DNA from: Nitrospirota bacterium
GTDB lineage: Bacteria > Nitrospirota > Nitrospiria > Nitrospirales > Nitrospiraceae
Assembly (NCBI GenBank): GCA_026387665.1
Contig: JAPLLG010000003.1
Coordinates: 186,001-250,000 of the forward strand
Direction: 5' to 3'
Length of the DNA: 64,000 bases
In this document: piece after piece, positions 54,275-63,164 of the stretch
Layout of the letters: each line of letters starts with the position of its first letter
Numbering within the stretch: the first letter of the stretch is position 1
Translations under genes and position numbers: made by a program
The notes under the pieces: model-generated
What the model was told of the DNA's origin: nothing
Database searches by the model: none
What the model saw: the letters and a program-made list of their open reading frames with translations, nothing else

Positions 54275-54725
54275 CTAATTCACGGGCTTTGCGGGGGTCG
54301 ATTCACTCCCAGTTCCCACCCCCGAGCGCCCCTGAGCTTGCGTTGACGAAATGTGACGGACGATGCCTTGCTCATCGAATGACACAGTGAGCGCATTAAG
54401 ATTAGACGTGGCTCCACCAGCAAAGAGACCCACAATCGGAATAAACGTGGCTGGATCTACGTCAACATTCATATGGGTGTAACTCCACATCTCGATATTG
54501 ATCGTAGCTGTAGAGGCTGGTCGCCAGGAAATGCAGGATAACTCCCAGATTGCCGAGAAATGCCATTCGGCTGCCCAAGAATCCGCTTCACATCGTCTTT
54601 CACGGATATATTGAGCTTGATTTGCGAGATGCGGTCTTGACAATGGAAGAGTTCCCGCTGCTGACACAACCCGTGAGAGTCAGCGCAACGGTAAGACTGA
54701 GCACCCATCCATGAGATTGCCACAT
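54275..54725 (-). pseudogene. frameshifted BamE/SmpA-like lipoprotein gene
   Basis: Three adjacent frames together spell one lipoprotein. Frame 1 (from ATG 54725): MWQSHGWVLSLTVALTLTGC, a signal peptide with a lipobox. Frame 2: ISQIKLNISVKDDVKRILGQ, the BamE/SmpA-like helix and DDVKRILGQP motif. Frame 3: MWSYTHMNVD..., IVGLFAGGATSNLNALTVSF and DEQGIVRHIS, the rest of the domain. Two indels (around 54625 and between about 54500 and 54570) break the reading. No single frame covers the protein, so it is a pseudogene or carries two assembly errors. Confidence 0.75.
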
Positions 54726-54907
54726 ACTGAAAACTCCAATCGAAGAGCGACGACAAAGCGTAGCGAACGCAGGCAAGGGAGTCAACTCCTGCATAACGAC
54801 CCGGGCTCCACCCTCTAATCTCGAAGGGAGGCGGCAGCGGAAAAACCTTACGATCACGAAGAGCATCGATGACCGCATGTGTGGCATAGGAAAGTCTAAT
54901 GCCTGCA

Positions 54908-55028
54908 GGATGCTCAAAAAGGCTGTCCAGCAAGGCCGCAGCCGATGAAAGCACCGGAGGCGTAGCCCCCGGCTACGTTGAGGATGCTTTCAAGGCGAGA
55001 ACGACGCTGGCAGACTTTTTCAGCATCC
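54908..55028 (+). repeat. family A palindromic repeat, copy A3
   Basis: 121 bp with arms GGATGCTCAAAAAG and CTTTTTCAGCATCC and an inner GTAGCCCCCGGCTAC hairpin. It lies between the divergent pseudogene and the dehydrogenase gene, ending 35 bases before the dehydrogenase start, so its fold would be inside the 5' region. The rest of the 54726-55063 gap holds no gene. Confidence 0.85.
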
Positions 55029-55063
55029 TGCTAAAATGCGATTCGTAACGAGGAGCACTAACC

Positions 55064-56029
55064 GTGACTGACACACGCCCTGCCCTGTACATTTCACGCC
55101 TGCTCCCAGATCCTGTCATGGCCATTGTGCGGGAGCGGTTTCAACTGGTGCAGGAACCGCTCGACACCTTGCCCTCTCCATCGGCGCTGCGAGCAGGCCT
55201 CTGCCAAGCCGACGCCGCAATCGTGACCCTGGGCGATCGCATCGACGCAGAAACCCTTCTCACTGCCACCAGGCTAAAAATCCTTGCGAACTATGCAGTC
55301 GGATACAACAACATCGATCTCGCTGCCGCACAACAGCGGGACCTGATCGTCACTAATACGCCGGACGTCTTAACGGATGCCACCGCCGATCTGACCTGGG
55401 CCCTGCTCCTGGCGACGGCACGCCGCATCATCGAAGGCGATGCCCTCGTCCGATCCGGCACATGGACCGGCTGGAGTCCCACACAACTCTTGGGAGCGGA
55501 TGTCTCAGGCAAGACACTGGGCATCATCGGCATGGGACGAATCGGACAGGCGGTTGCACAACGTGCTGTGGGATTTCGCATGACGGTGCTCTATCACCAG
55601 CGTCACCCCATAACCGCAGCAACTGGCCCTCAGGAATGGGAATACCGATCGCTGCAAGCGCTTCTCGAAGAATCCGATATCGTGACGATCCATGTGCCCC
55701 TCACGCCGGACACCCGTCATCTGATCGGCGCGCGCGAATTGGGCTGGATGAAACCCACGGCCTTCCTCATCAACACGGCTCGTGGTCCGATCGTCGATGA
55801 AGGAGCCTTGGTCGAGGCTCTCACGAATGGCACGATCGCCGGAGCAGGCCTCGACGTGTATGAAGAGGAACCGGCCGTTCACCAGGCGCTGGCTCGATTG
55901 CAACAAGTCGTGTTGCTCCCCCACATCGGCTCTGCCACCCTGCAAGCCAGGGTAAACATGGGACTGATCTGTCTGGACAATATCCGGGCGGTCTTGGACG
56001 GATGTCCTGCCCCGAATCAGATTCACTAG
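55064..56029 (+). CDS. D-2-hydroxyacid dehydrogenase (glyoxylate/hydroxypyruvate reductase-like)
   Basis: 321 aa starting at GTG 55064. The NAD(P)-binding Rossmann motif is GIIGMGRIGQAVAQRA (GxGxxG). Catalytic residues fit the family: Arg in INTARGPIVDEGAL, Glu in DVYEEEPAVH and His in LLPHIGSAT. NYAVGYNNID is the N-terminal substrate loop. The gene is the only one here in its direction. The enzyme may reduce glyoxylate or hydroxypyruvate; the nearby FAD/Fe-S enzyme could oxidise the same class of substrate, but the two are on opposite strands. Confidence 0.9.
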   Translation: MTDTRPALYISRLLPDPVMAIVRERFQLVQEPLDTLPSPSALRAGLCQADAAIVTLGDRIDAETLLTATRLKILANYAVGYNNIDLAAAQQRDLIVTNTPDVLTDATADLTWALLLATARRIIEGDALVRSGTWTGWSPTQLLGADVSGKTLGIIGMGRIGQAVAQRAVGFRMTVLYHQRHPITAATGPQEWEYRSLQALLEESDIVTIHVPLTPDTRHLIGARELGWMKPTAFLINTARGPIVDEGALVEALTNGTIAGAGLDVYEEEPAVHQALARLQQVVLLPHIGSATLQARVNMGLICLDNIRAVLDGCPAPNQIH

Positions 56030-56046
56030 CGGGGTGGATGCGGTGC

Positions 56047-57309
56047 TTAAACTGGACTGGGTGAGATCGAGGCTGAGGAAAACAAAGCGGTCTCGGAGGG
56101 AACCGGAGCAGATTGGCCAGCCGCTGCCGTGCCCTGCATGAGGGCCGTCAGCTTCTTCACGGTCACACTATCAGGCGCCAACGCGGCAATCTTCTCGAAT
56201 AACTCCTGCGGCAAGGTCGGCATCCCAGGCTCGGGATGGACCAACAAGAGCTCAATCGCCTTCCCATACTGGAGCACAGCGTTCGTCGCATCTCCTTTCA
56301 CTTCGTAGAGTTCTCCGTAGAGTTCACGCATCGCCGCCGACTGCGGTTCGATCGCCAGAAAATCTTCAATCAGTGCTTCGGCCTGCCCGTAGTCTTGCGC
56401 CCGCAAGGCCGCCCCCGCCAGGTAGCGATATTCGCCGAGCGCCACTCGGAGATCACCTCGATGCAGATGGACCTTCGCCAGCAATTGACAGACGGCCTGA
56501 TTCCCCGGATCGACAGTCAACAATTGCTGAAGAATGGCCTCAGCACCGGCAAATTGCTTTGCCTCAATGCGGCGGATCGCTTCTGCCAGCAGATCAACTG
56601 GCTCAGAACTCCTGGACGGGCCTCCCACACGACTAGCTCCCGCCTTTACGGGCTGTTCAGGCATCGCAGCGACCTTCTCAACTTCCTCAATGAACTGGAC
56701 TGCCTCACTGTTGGCTGGCTCAATGCGCAACACGGCCTGATAGGCCTCCCTGGCCTCCGCATAACCCTGTTGCGCCGACCACTCCCGCCCCAACTGCAAA
56801 TAGACTTTCAAGGCTTCGTCCGGCATATTTTCTTGCAGGCACAACTCCGCCACCTGCCGTTGCGCATCCAGATTCAAAGGATCCCGACTGGCAATCCTCC
56901 GATAGATGTCCAACGCGCCCTTACTGTTGCCCTCTTTGAGGTAGTGGGTCCCGAGGATGAGATAGTCTTGCACCGCGCTGTTCAGCAAACCACGCTCAGC
57001 ATTGAGGTCCCCCAGATGCCGGTACACATCGTACTGAGAGGGATCGACCTTCAAAATTTTCTTGAGCGTGGCAATCGCCTTCAACGTCGCCCCTTCCGCA
57101 CGGAAGGCGGTGGCGGCCTGCATAAACGCCGTCACGGCATCCTGCGTCGCATTGCGCTTGAGGTGCAAGTCGCCGATCGAGTTGAAGATGCTGCCATCGC
57201 CAGGCGATTCGACTGAAAGCCTCTTCCACTCAGCGATGGCTTCCTCGAATTGCCCCCGTGACGCCAGGAGCTGTGCGCTATGCAGAACCTTACTGCGGTC
57301 GATCGCCAA
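56047..57309 (-). CDS. TPR-repeat protein
   Basis: About 420 aa. At least six TPR-like pairs follow, for example EEAIAEWKRLSVESPGDGSI, AIATLKKILKVDPSQYDVYR, KGALDIYRRIASRDPLNL and AREAYQAVLRIEPANSEAV. The C-terminus is Ala/Pro/Ser-rich. The TTG at 57309 has TGAGG six bases upstream and gives MAIDRSKVLHSAQLL; the longer frame from 57330 is possible. No enzyme domain or signal peptide is visible, so it is likely a cytosolic protein-interaction scaffold. It converges with the dehydrogenase gene. Confidence 0.8.
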   Translation of the reverse strand: MAIDRSKVLHSAQLLASRGQFEEAIAEWKRLSVESPGDGSIFNSIGDLHLKRNATQDAVTAFMQAATAFRAEGATLKAIATLKKILKVDPSQYDVYRHLGDLNAERGLLNSAVQDYLILGTHYLKEGNSKGALDIYRRIASRDPLNLDAQRQVAELCLQENMPDEALKVYLQLGREWSAQQGYAEAREAYQAVLRIEPANSEAVQFIEEVEKVAAMPEQPVKAGASRVGGPSRSSEPVDLLAEAIRRIEAKQFAGAEAILQQLLTVDPGNQAVCQLLAKVHLHRGDLRVALGEYRYLAGAALRAQDYGQAEALIEDFLAIEPQSAAMRELYGELYEVKGDATNAVLQYGKAIELLLVHPEPGMPTLPQELFEKIAALAPDSVTVKKLTALMQGTAAAGQSAPVPSETALFSSASISPSPV

Positions 57310-57383
57310 AATAGACCTCACAACGTACAAACGCTAACAGTGGCTCCGAATCTTGTCAACGAAATGGGCATACAGTGCAGGCC

Positions 57384-57425
57384 GAAAAAGACAAAGGCCT
57401 GCCCCACAACAGAGTGGGACAGGCC
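57384..57425 (-). terminator. Rho-independent terminator of the cold-shock gene
   Basis: A 12-bp stem (GGCCTGTCCCAC / GTGGGGCAGGCC in the minus sense, one mismatch) with a six-base loop is followed by TTTGTCTTTTT on the minus strand. It lies about 30 bases after the cold-shock stop. Confidence 0.85.
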
Positions 57426-57455
57426 CTTCATACGGAATCTTGCGACTGAAACCCC

Positions 57456-57674
57456 TTAGGAGCCGGCGACGGCAGCCTTCAACACGTTCGACGCCTGCGG
57501 TCCCTTGGCGCCCTGCACCACATCAAACTCGACGTTCTCTCCCTCTTTCAACGTCTTGAATCCCTCTCCTTGCAAAGCGGAATAATGCACGAACACATCA
57601 TCCCCGCTCTCAAGACGAATAAACCCGAACCCCTTGCGGTCATTGAACCACTTCACCGTCCCTTTTTCCTTCAC
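57456..57674 (-). CDS. cold-shock domain protein (CspA family)
   Basis: 72 aa from GTG 57674, preceded by AAAGGAG with seven bases between; the ATG at 57701 is less likely. RNP1 is KGFGFIRL and RNP2 is VFVHYSAL, with [15 protein letters not shown] before them. It binds RNA and single-stranded DNA and relieves secondary structure in the cold. The gene ends with a clear terminator. The upstream region could be a long 5' UTR (see the promoter entry). Confidence 0.95.
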   Translation of the reverse strand: MKEKGTVKWFNDRKGFGFIRLESGDDVFVHYSALQGEGFKTLKEGENVEFDVVQGAKGPQASNVLKAAVAGS

Positions 57675-57844
57675 AGAAGTACTCCTTTCCTCAACGGCCA
57701 CGCAGAGTTACGCGGCCGGCTCCCGAAGCAGTTGGCAACACACATGATGAAGAGAAAAAACAGAAAGAAGCGCGGGCTGGACTGACTGGCTCATTGACGA
57801 GACAAAATCGATCACGAGACCCATCTTGGTTATAAATCGCGCAG

Positions 57845-57874
57845 CATGTACCATGGCATTTCAAACCTTGTCAA
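57845..57874 (-). promoter_or_regulatory. candidate promoter of the cold-shock gene
   Basis: On the minus strand TTGACA (57874-57869), an 18-base spacer and TACATG (57850-57845). It would give a leader of about 160 bases before the GTG start, the length known for cspA-type mRNAs. The -35 is perfect but the -10 is weak. Confidence 0.4.
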
Positions 57875-57980
57875 GCCATTCCTAGGTAAGGGGCAAACCA
57901 GCCCAGCCGCGCGCGCGAGGTGGACAAGCCTCGCCCGGTCGCCTATAGTGTCGCACCGTGCGAGGAGCGGGATTCTTCGA

Positions 57981-59072
57981 ATGTTTTTACGAACGCTGCT
58001 AGACCGCTACATCTTCTCCGAACTCCTGTCCCCGTTTAGCTTAAGCCTCGGAGCCCTGTGCTTCGTCATGCTCACGCGGGAACTCCTGCGTCTAGTGGAA
58101 TTGCTGGTCACCAAAGGCGTTGGAATCGTGGCCGTGCTACAGGTCTTCGCCCATCTGATGCCCTCGTTCCTCGTGTTGACCCTCCCCATCGCCGGAATCA
58201 TCGCCTCAATTACCGCCTTCGGACGACTCTCCTTCGATAAAGAACTGGTGGCGATGCAGGCGGCGGGGATGAGCCTCCTACGATTGACCCGCCCGGTGCT
58301 GCTCTTTGCCCTGCTCGTATTCGGATTGACCCTGTGCTTGGCTCAGTGGGGGCAACCCTGGAGCTCCATCAACCTCAAGAAAGTCGCACTGAATCTCCTG
58401 AAAGATCAATTGGTGCTGGCGCTGGAGCGGGGCACATTTAACGAGCCCATCCCCAACCTGACGATCTATGTCCCGGATAGCGCGCCGGGGCAGGCTACGA
58501 CCGGCATCTTCATCTCCGATGCGCGCAATGCCGACAATCCCCGCATCATCGTGGCGCAACAGTATGAAGTCCTGATGGACGCCTCCAGCAACCAAGTCGC
58601 GCTCCATCTGCAGCAGGGGGTCATTCATAACCGGCCGAATCAGACCGATCAATACGAGCAGACCGTCTTTACGAGTTACGACCTGAAGCTCTCGCTGAAC
58701 CAAAGCGGCTACGCGGCCACGGAGGAACGTCCCTCCTACCACGCGATTATCGCCCTGCTCACAGAATCCCAATGGCGCGACCCCTCCGCGCTCCGACGAT
58801 TGATGGAATACTACAAAGATCTGGCCTTCCCCACCGCCTCGCTGGTGTTTTGCCTGCTGGGGGTGCCGGTCGGCATCGTCTCGAAACGGTCCGGACGCAT
58901 GGGCGGATTTGCGGTTGGCGTGCTCATCGTCGTCATGTACTACATGCTGAACGTCGCCTGCGAATTCCTGGTCACGACGGCGGTCCTGCCGCCCTTTGCC
59001 GGAGCCTGGCTGCCGAACGGCATCTTCACGCTCGCCACCATCGTGTCGCTGTACATCATGAATCGCCGGTAA
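57981..59072 (+). CDS. lptF: LPS export permease LptF
   Basis: 363 aa from ATG 57981; the frame reaches back to 57846 but the first 45 residues are not membrane-like. MFLRTLLDRYIFSELLSPF is the conserved LptF/LptG N-terminus. It has six membrane segments, two before a periplasmic beta domain (about residues 130-280) and the rest after it (AFPTASLVFCLLGVPVGIVS near the end). LptF and LptG form the inner-membrane channel that loads LPS to LptC/A with LptB. The next gene is lptG, four bases away. Confidence 0.9.
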   Translation: MFLRTLLDRYIFSELLSPFSLSLGALCFVMLTRELLRLVELLVTKGVGIVAVLQVFAHLMPSFLVLTLPIAGIIASITAFGRLSFDKELVAMQAAGMSLLRLTRPVLLFALLVFGLTLCLAQWGQPWSSINLKKVALNLLKDQLVLALERGTFNEPIPNLTIYVPDSAPGQATTGIFISDARNADNPRIIVAQQYEVLMDASSNQVALHLQQGVIHNRPNQTDQYEQTVFTSYDLKLSLNQSGYAATEERPSYHAIIALLTESQWRDPSALRRLMEYYKDLAFPTASLVFCLLGVPVGIVSKRSGRMGGFAVGVLIVVMYYMLNVACEFLVTTAVLPPFAGAWLPNGIFTLATIVSLYIMNRR

Positions 59073-59076
59073 CCCT

Positions 59077-60168
59077 ATGCCTATTCTCTTTCGCTATCTC
59101 CTTCGCGAATACAGCAAAATCTTCATGATGTGCTTCAGCGGCCTGATGACGATTTACCTCGTCATCGACTTCTTCGAAAAGGTGCGCCGTTTCTTGCGCC
59201 ACGACGCCAACTGGCTCGACGTCCTGACCTACTTCCTGCTCAAGGCGCCGGCGATTTTCTTCCAGATTGCGCCGCTGGCCATCCTCATGGCCACCCTCCT
59301 CACGTTTGGGTTGCTCATGCGCGGCCACGAAATCACGGCCATGCGCAGTTGCGGCATCAGCCTCCCCTGGATCACCGCCCCCTTCATTGCCTTCGCCGCA
59401 GGCCTGTCCCTCGTGCTCCTACTCTTCAGCTCCACCGTCATTCCACTAGCCGCAGGCAAGTCCGAAGAAATCAGGACCACGCGCATCGAAAAGAAACCGC
59501 AGGCCGCAGCCTTAGTCCTCCAGCAACCCTGGATGAGAATCAGCGCCGACAGCCTCATGCAAGTCACCAGCGTCTCCGTCGACGGAAAACGCTTGGGCCA
59601 GGTGCACCTCTTTCGGTTCGACCAGGACTTCCAACTTGTCGATATCACCGAGGCCAAGGAAGCCCGCTACGATGGATCCGCCTGGACGCTCTATCAAGGG
59701 CAACACCGGCGGCTCCCTCAAGATGGAGCCGTCACCATCACAGGATTCGACCGCGAAGCCTTCCCGCTGACCCTCATCCCGGATGACTTCACCGTCTGGC
59801 TCACCGGCGATTCCGAGTTGATGACGTTCCACGATATCCGCGCCTATACCAGTCGGCGGCACCAGGAAGGCACCCAAACGTCGCGCTTCCAGACGGACTA
59901 TTACAGTCGAATCGCCTTTCCCTTCGTCACCGTGATCATGGTGCTGGTCGGCATTGCGCTGAGCCTTCGCCGGAGCGGCGCCAGAGGGGGCAGCATGGCG
60001 GTGGGCATCGGACAGGCGCTCGCCGTCGGTTTCTGCTATTGGACGACCCATTCCATCGCCATCGCGCTCGGCCGCGGCGGAGTCTTAACGCCCCTGCTCG
60101 CAGGCTGGATGGCCAATCTCCTCTTCCTCAGTTTTGGCCTCTATCTGATGCTCAAGGTGCGCTACTGA
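59077..60168 (+). CDS. lptG: LPS export permease LptG
   Basis: 363 aa. MPILFRYLLREYSKIFMMCF and YLVIDFFEKVRRFL form the N-terminal helices; LRHDANWLDVLTYFLLKAP is typical. The periplasmic domain is near 130-270, and the C-terminus has PFVTVIMVLVGIALSLR and GRGGVLTPLLAGWMANLLFL. It belongs with lptF, four bases upstream. lptB, lptC and lptA are not in the window. A family A repeat follows four bases after the stop. Confidence 0.92.
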   Translation: MPILFRYLLREYSKIFMMCFSGLMTIYLVIDFFEKVRRFLRHDANWLDVLTYFLLKAPAIFFQIAPLAILMATLLTFGLLMRGHEITAMRSCGISLPWITAPFIAFAAGLSLVLLLFSSTVIPLAAGKSEEIRTTRIEKKPQAAALVLQQPWMRISADSLMQVTSVSVDGKRLGQVHLFRFDQDFQLVDITEAKEARYDGSAWTLYQGQHRRLPQDGAVTITGFDREAFPLTLIPDDFTVWLTGDSELMTFHDIRAYTSRRHQEGTQTSRFQTDYYSRIAFPFVTVIMVLVGIALSLRRSGARGGSMAVGIGQALAVGFCYWTTHSIAIALGRGGVLTPLLAGWMANLLFLSFGLYLMLKVRY

Positions 60169-60172
60169 ATCA

Positions 60173-60291
60173 GGATGCTGAAAAAGTCCGCCAGCTTCGT
60201 TCTCGCATCGCTCAGAGGCTCAACGTACCCCCGGGGTACGCCTCGCCCCTTCGCTCGCTGCGGCCTTGCTGAACGGCCTTTTTGAGCATCC
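60173..60291 (+). repeat. family A palindromic repeat, copy A4
   Basis: 119 bp in the opposite orientation to A3. Arms AGGATGCTGAAAAAG and CTTTTTGAGCATCCTG, and an inner perfect hairpin GTACCCCCGGGGTAC. It starts four bases after the lptG stop and could end its transcript. A 161-base non-coding gap to the ketosynthase follows. Confidence 0.9.
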
Positions 60292-60452
60292 TGCATGGTA
60301 TGATCGCGCTATTCGAAACAGGCCCAGCGATGAAGTTTTCCTCGTCCATAAAATCACTCAACAGCCTGCGACCTAACCTTGGCAGCTGGTTGACTGCTCC
60401 TGGCGCTTCCGGTAAGTAAAGACAGGATCGTTACTGAAAGGATTTCACGAAA

Positions 60453-61709
60453 ATGCGGGCACGGGTCGTCGTCACAGGGCTGGGAGTTGTCTCACCGATC
60501 GGCATCGGGATTAGTGAATTTTGGAAAGCCGCCCTCGCCGGCCAATCCGGCATCTCGGCCATTACCTCCTTCGCTCCTTTTGCCATGGATGGCTACCGCT
60601 CCAAGGTGGCGGGCCAAGTGCGCGACTTTTCGGTCGAACGGTTTCTCGACAGCGCCCACGGCGAACGAGTCGACCGCTACGCCCAGTTCGCCCTGGTTTC
60701 GACAAAAGAAGCGCTGGCCGACTCAGGCCTCAAGATGGCAAAGGAAGACCCCCACCGGGTCGGGGTCATCGTGGGAGCCGGCATGGGTGGCATGGTGATG
60801 GGCGAACGTGAGGTCACGCAGCTCTATGAGCAGCAGAAACCCCATCGTGTCCATCCGAACTTCATTCCCACCATCACGCTCAACTCCGCCTCCGGCATCA
60901 TCGCAATGGCCTACGGGGCCAAGGGACCTAATCTGACCATCTCGACCGCCTGCTCCTCTAGCGCCCATGCGCTCGGGCAAGCGCTCCACTGCATTCGCGA
61001 AGGCCGGGCCGATGTCGTGATCGTCGTGGGAGCCGACGCCAGCATCACCCCCCTTGTCTTCGCAGGATTTTGTTCCTTGCGCGCCCTCTCCTCCAAATTC
61101 AACGATCAACCGGAAAAGGCCTCCCGACCGTTCGATCGGTCTCGCGACGGCTTCGTCATGGGAGAAGGCGCCGGCACCTTAATCCTAGAATCGGCTACCC
61201 ATGCCAAAAAGCGCAAAGCCCGTGTCTATGCAGAAGTAGCCGGCTACGCGGCCACCAGCGAGGCCTATCATATGGTCATCCCTCGTGAGGATGGCCTGGA
61301 AGTCGCGCACACGATGAAGCTGGCGCTTGCGGATGCAGGCCTGACCCCGTCACAGGTGGATTACATCAATGCCCACGCCACATCGACGACGATCGGCGAC
61401 GCGGTCGAAGCCAAGGCGATCAGGCAGCTCTTTAAATCGCGCGCCGACAAGATCGCTATCAGCGCCACCAAGTCTCTGATCGGCCATACCCTGGGCGCAG
61501 CCGGAGCCATCGGAGGCATCGCCTCGGTGCTGGCCCTCCAGACTGGCCAAATCCACCCGACGGCCAACTACGATGATCCGGACCCGGCCTGTGCCTTGGC
61601 GGGGCTCTCCCGCTCAGCGCAGGAACGTCGGGTGAAAGTCGCCCTGCTGAACGCCTTTGGATTTGGCAGCAACAACGCCGCTGTGGTATTGAAACAGGCA
61701 ACCACGTAA
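60453..61709 (+). CDS. fabF: beta-ketoacyl-ACP synthase (FabF-type)
   Basis: 418 aa. AAAGGA lies before ATG 60453. RVVVTGLGVVSPIGIG is the thiolase-fold N-terminus. The catalytic Cys is C167 in STACSSSAHALGQAL; the two catalytic histidines are in NAHATSTTIGD and SLIGHTLGAAGAIGG. The TACSSS wording is a little different from the usual TACATG of FabF, closer to PKS-like ketosynthases. It is followed by an ACP and lpxD, so it may make chains for lipid A rather than serve bulk fatty acid synthesis (inference). Confidence 0.9.
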   Translation: MRARVVVTGLGVVSPIGIGISEFWKAALAGQSGISAITSFAPFAMDGYRSKVAGQVRDFSVERFLDSAHGERVDRYAQFALVSTKEALADSGLKMAKEDPHRVGVIVGAGMGGMVMGEREVTQLYEQQKPHRVHPNFIPTITLNSASGIIAMAYGAKGPNLTISTACSSSAHALGQALHCIREGRADVVIVVGADASITPLVFAGFCSLRALSSKFNDQPEKASRPFDRSRDGFVMGEGAGTLILESATHAKKRKARVYAEVAGYAATSEAYHMVIPREDGLEVAHTMKLALADAGLTPSQVDYINAHATSTTIGDAVEAKAIRQLFKSRADKIAISATKSLIGHTLGAAGAIGGIASVLALQTGQIHPTANYDDPDPACALAGLSRSAQERRVKVALLNAFGFGSNNAAVVLKQATT

Positions 61710-61732
61710 CGAACCAACGAGAGAATCCATCG

Positions 61733-62047
61733 ATGGCAACAGACCCCACCATATCCCTGAAGATCCGCACCTCCTTGGGCGAGTACCTCAAACGAGATCC
61801 CGCGACGATACTGGTCACCCAACATCTGCGCGACGACTTGGGGCTCGACTCGATGGCGGTCATCGAATTACTCTATCGTATCGAAGAAGCCTTCGATCTC
61901 CAGATCCCGGACCAGGACCTGGTGGGACTGACGACGGTTGGCCATGTCGTGGGCTATGTTGAAAAACGGTTGGGGAAATCGGCCCCAGCAGCCCCGACAA
62001 AGAAACCAGCGACGCTCAAAAAACCGAAGAGCAAAAAGAAACTGTAA
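61733..62047 (+). CDS. acyl carrier protein with basic C-terminal tail
   Basis: 104 aa. The 4'-phosphopantetheine site is S40 in [20 protein letters not shown], a good DSM/DSL motif, followed by the helix III region [15 protein letters not shown]. The last 22 residues are Lys/Pro/Ala-rich ([15 protein letters not shown]), which ordinary AcpP lacks. The gene lies 23 bp after fabF and 4 bp before lpxD, so it may be a dedicated carrier for the nearby ketosynthase and acyltransferase. Confidence 0.88.
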   Translation: MATDPTISLKIRTSLGEYLKRDPATILVTQHLRDDLGLDSMAVIELLYRIEEAFDLQIPDQDLVGLTTVGHVVGYVEKRLGKSAPAAPTKKPATLKKPKSKKKL

Positions 62048-62051
62048 TCCC

Positions 62052-63146
62052 ATGGCCACTCGTCCACGCAGCCCCATTACGCTGGCACAGATCCACTCCG
62101 TCGTCGGAGGAGAACTGGTCGGCTCGCCACAAGCCAGCGTCACAAGCCTGGCGAGTTTTGAGGAAGCAGGCCCGAACGATCTGACCTTCCTCACAGGGGA
62201 TCGGATGCTCAAGACGAGCGGACTGAGCCGAGCCGGAATACTCCTCGCCCACCGGCGTCTAGCGGAGCTTCCTAACCCTCACATCGTCGTCGCCAATCCA
62301 GCATTAGCTTTTGCGCAAACTGCCACAGCCTTCTTTTGCCCGGTCACGCCTCCGCGCGGCATCGATGAGACGGTGGTCCGTGGCCAGGACACGCACATCG
62401 GCCCCGATGTCTCAATCTGGCCGGGAGTCACCCTGGGAGACAGAGTGACCATCGGCGCGCGAGTGACGCTCTACCCCGGCGTGTTCATCGGCAACGATAC
62501 GACCATCGGAGACGATACGCTCCTCTATCCCAACGTCGTCGTCAGGGAAGGCTGCACAATTGGAGCTCGGGTCATCGTGCACAGCGGGACGGTGATCGGA
62601 AGCGATGGATTCGGCTATGTGCAGGACCAAGGACGGCACTACAAGATTCCTCAGCTTGGCGGGGTCACGATCGAAGATGATGTCGAGCTGGGCGCCAATG
62701 TAACGGTCGATCGAGCCACAATGCCTCGCCAAAATACAGTCATCAAGCAGGGCACCAAAGTCGATAATCTTGTTCAGATCGCCCATAACGTCACAATCGG
62801 CGCCCATTCCATCATCATCTCGCAGGTCGGGATCGCCGGCAGCACTCGCGTGGGCCATCACGTCATGATCGGTGGACAGGCAGGACTGGCCGATCACCTC
62901 ATCATCGGCGATCAAGTCATGATTGCCGCGCGCGCCGGCGTCAATCGCAATCTCGAACCGAACCAAATCGTCTCGGGGGCTCCCGTCATGCCCCATGAAG
63001 TCTGGATCAAGGCTCAAGCCGTGATTCCACGGCTCCCTGAACTCCGACAGACCGTGCGTGTATTGGAAGAAAAGATGAAGCAGCTGGAAGCCAGCCCCAA
63101 AGCGCCCCGCGCCTCGAAGGCGAAACCGAAGAAGCGAACCAGATAG
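62052..63146 (+). CDS. lpxD: UDP-3-O-(3-hydroxyacyl)glucosamine N-acyltransferase
   Basis: 364 aa from ATG 62052; an upstream frame from 61938 lies inside the ACP gene. The N-terminal uridine-binding domain has [16 protein letters not shown]. The left-handed beta-helix has many hexapeptide repeats ([39 protein letters not shown] and on). [22 protein letters not shown] and [13 protein letters not shown] with the catalytic His match LpxD. It adds the N-linked hydroxyacyl chain to lipid A from acyl-ACP. The C-terminus is a basic Lys/Ala tail. Confidence 0.95.
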   Translation: MATRPRSPITLAQIHSVVGGELVGSPQASVTSLASFEEAGPNDLTFLTGDRMLKTSGLSRAGILLAHRRLAELPNPHIVVANPALAFAQTATAFFCPVTPPRGIDETVVRGQDTHIGPDVSIWPGVTLGDRVTIGARVTLYPGVFIGNDTTIGDDTLLYPNVVVREGCTIGARVIVHSGTVIGSDGFGYVQDQGRHYKIPQLGGVTIEDDVELGANVTVDRATMPRQNTVIKQGTKVDNLVQIAHNVTIGAHSIIISQVGIAGSTRVGHHVMIGGQAGLADHLIIGDQVMIAARAGVNRNLEPNQIVSGAPVMPHEVWIKAQAVIPRLPELRQTVRVLEEKMKQLEASPKAPRASKAKPKKRTR

Positions 63147-63164
63147 CAGAGAGATCTGCCGCCC

